DNA from: Lichenicoccus roseus
GTDB lineage: Bacteria > Pseudomonadota > Alphaproteobacteria > Acetobacterales > Acetobacteraceae
Assembly: GCF_005844085.1 (NCBI RefSeq)
Contig: NZ_VCDI01000010.1
Coordinates: 62,001 to 126,000, forward strand
Direction of reading: 5' to 3'
Length of the DNA stretch: 64,000 nucleotides
The position numbers were made by a program, and so were the translations under genes. Shown in pieces: positions 63,001-64,000 of this stretch; within the stretch, counting starts at the first letter, position 1, and the number at the start of each line of letters is the position of its first letter. The notes beneath the pieces were generated by a model that was not told the origin of the DNA, did not search any database, and saw only the letters and a program-made list of their open reading frames with translations.

Positions 63001-64000
63001 ATGTCGGATGATTTGGACGCCCTGCGGCAGGAGACGCTCATCGCCCTCGACGCAGCAGGCGATCTGCGGGCCTGGGATGCGGTGAGGGTGGCGACGCTCG
63101 GCAAGTCCGGCCGGCTGACCGGACTGCTGAAGGAGCTGGGCCGCGCGGCGCCAGAAGAGCGGCGCATCCGGGGCGCCGCGCTGAACCGGTTGCGCGACGA
63201 GCTGACGCTGGCGATCGAGGCACGCGGCAGGTCGCTCGAGGCCGAGGCGCTGAATGCGAGGCTGGCCAGCGAGCGCGTCGACGTCACGCTGCCGGTGCCG
63301 ACGGGCGGTGGCGGCTCGATCCACCCGATCAGCCGCACCATCGAGGAGATGGTGGCGATCTTCGGCGCCATGGGGTTCCAGCTCGCGGAAGGGCCGGACA
63401 TCGAAACCGACTGGCATAACTTCTCGGCGCTCAACACGCCGTCGCACCATCCGGCGCGCACCGACCACGACACCTTCTATCTGCCGACGCCCGAGGGTGA
63501 GGCCACCCGCCTGCTGCGCACGCAGACCTCGCCGGTGCAGATCCGAACCATGCTGAACCAGGCGCCGCCGATCCGGGTGATCGTGCCGGGTCGCACCTAC
63601 CGCGCCGATCACGATGCCACCCACTCGCCGATGTTCCACCAATGCGAGGGGCTGGTGGTGGATCGCGGCATCACGCTCGGCCATCTCAAGGGCTGCGTGA
63701 TCGAGTTCCTGCGCGCCTATTTCGACCAGCCGACGTTGCCGGTGCGGTTCCGCGCCTCGTACTTCCCGTTCACCGAGCCCTCGATGGAGATCGATATCGG
63801 CTGGGACCGGCGCTCCGGCGAGATCGGCGGCGGCTCCGACTGGCTGGAGGTGCTGGGCAGCGGCATGGTGCATCCGCGCGTGCTGGCGAACTGCGGCATC
63901 GACCCGCGCGAGTTCACCGGCTTTGCATTCGGCATGGGCATCGAGCGGCTGACCATGCTGAAGAACGGCATTCCCGACCTGCGCTCCTTCTACGAGAGCG
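63001..64000 (+). CDS. pheS: Phenylalanyl-tRNA synthetase alpha subunit, cut by the window edge
   Basis: The first 333 residues are present and the 3' end is missing (PheS is usually ~340-360 residues). The N-terminal coiled coil is at ~1-90 and the class II catalytic core from ~110. Motif 2 is around VGRTYRADHDATHSPMFHQCEGL-type text, with FTEPSMEIDIGW later and motif 3 GFAFGMGIERLTMLK near the end. ATG 63001 follows a GGGAG site. pheT is expected just beyond the window. Confidence 0.96.
   Translation, partial: MSDDLDALRQETLIALDAAGDLRAWDAVRVATLGKSGRLTGLLKELGRAAPEERRIRGAALNRLRDELTLAIEARGRSLEAEALNARLASERVDVTLPVPTGGGGSIHPISRTIEEMVAIFGAMGFQLAEGPDIETDWHNFSALNTPSHHPARTDHDTFYLPTPEGEATRLLRTQTSPVQIRTMLNQAPPIRVIVPGRTYRADHDATHSPMFHQCEGLVVDRGITLGHLKGCVIEFLRAYFDQPTLPVRFRASYFPFTEPSMEIDIGWDRRSGEIGGGSDWLEVLGSGMVHPRVLANCGIDPREFTGFAFGMGIERLTMLKNGIPDLRSFYES

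Noticed and set aside
1-64000. Prophage, insertion sequence, CRISPR array, tRNA or rRNA genes
   Set aside because: No transposase, integrase, repeat-spacer array or RNA gene signature was recognised on either strand.

Overview
The window is GC-rich, densely coded DNA from an alphaproteobacterium, most likely a member of the Rhodospirillales such as an Acetobacteraceae. The grounds are the LexA operator of alphaproteobacterial type (GAAC-N7-GAAC) upstream of an imuA-imuB-dnaE2 mutagenesis cassette, the three-gene proton-translocating transhydrogenase (pntAA-pntAB-pntB), a complete Flp/Tad pilus locus and a CysTWA sulfate transporter. No tRNA, rRNA, CRISPR array, integrase or insertion sequence was recognised. 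Both ends are cut: a cupin-like gene runs off the left edge and pheS runs off the right edge.

Region 1 (1-11171) is a galactoside-use locus. A divergent AraC-type regulator faces an operon, tightly overlapping from the second permease on, of a sugar-binding protein, two ABC permeases, a GH36 alpha-galactosidase, a GH42 beta-galactosidase and an MFS carrier. It is followed by an LpxL/HtrB-like acyltransferase and a small unknown gene. No ABC ATPase gene is present.

Region 2 (11190-31084, all minus strand) is a compact nonribosomal peptide/polyketide cluster. Its order of transcription is: cupin-like oxygenase, Sfp-type phosphopantetheinyl transferase, second cupin-like oxygenase, Wzx/MATE-type flippase, A-T loading protein, KS-AT-ACP-aminotransferase-C-A-T megasynthase, C-A*-T-TE terminal protein, alpha/beta hydrolase. 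Reading the pocket residues by eye gives DAFWLGGTF (valine-like) for the loading A domain, malonyl specificity for the AT, and DILQLGMIW (glycine-like) for the second A domain. The module has an aminotransferase and no ketoreductase. It should therefore turn an aminoacyl-malonyl beta-ketone into a beta-amine, giving a 3,4-diamino (aminostatine-type) acid joined to glycine. The terminal A domain is degenerate at every core motif, including the A10 lysine, and the thioesterase uses Cys rather than Ser. The loading gene has no usable ATG/GTG/TTG start and seems to start at ATT.

Region 3 (31318-43528) is mostly DNA damage and redox: NIPSNAP protein, UvrD-like helicase translationally coupled to an SRAP/HMCES protease-like protein, transhydrogenase pntAA-AB-B, then imuA-imuB-(79-aa unknown)-dnaE2 behind a perfect LexA box.

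Region 4 (43737-58203) has a secreted lytic transglycosylase, two tandem GT87/DUF2029 membrane glycosyltransferases and the whole Flp pilus operon (flp-cpaA-cpaB-cpaC-lipoprotein-cpaE-cpaF-tadB-tadC-tadD-tadE-tadE/F-tadG). A good sigma70 promoter precedes flp and a hairpin separates flp from the assembly genes.

Region 5 (58243-64000) is the sulfate ABC transporter operon sbp-cysT-cysW-cysA (minus strand) and, divergently, rpmI-rplT, a strong terminator hairpin and the start of pheS.
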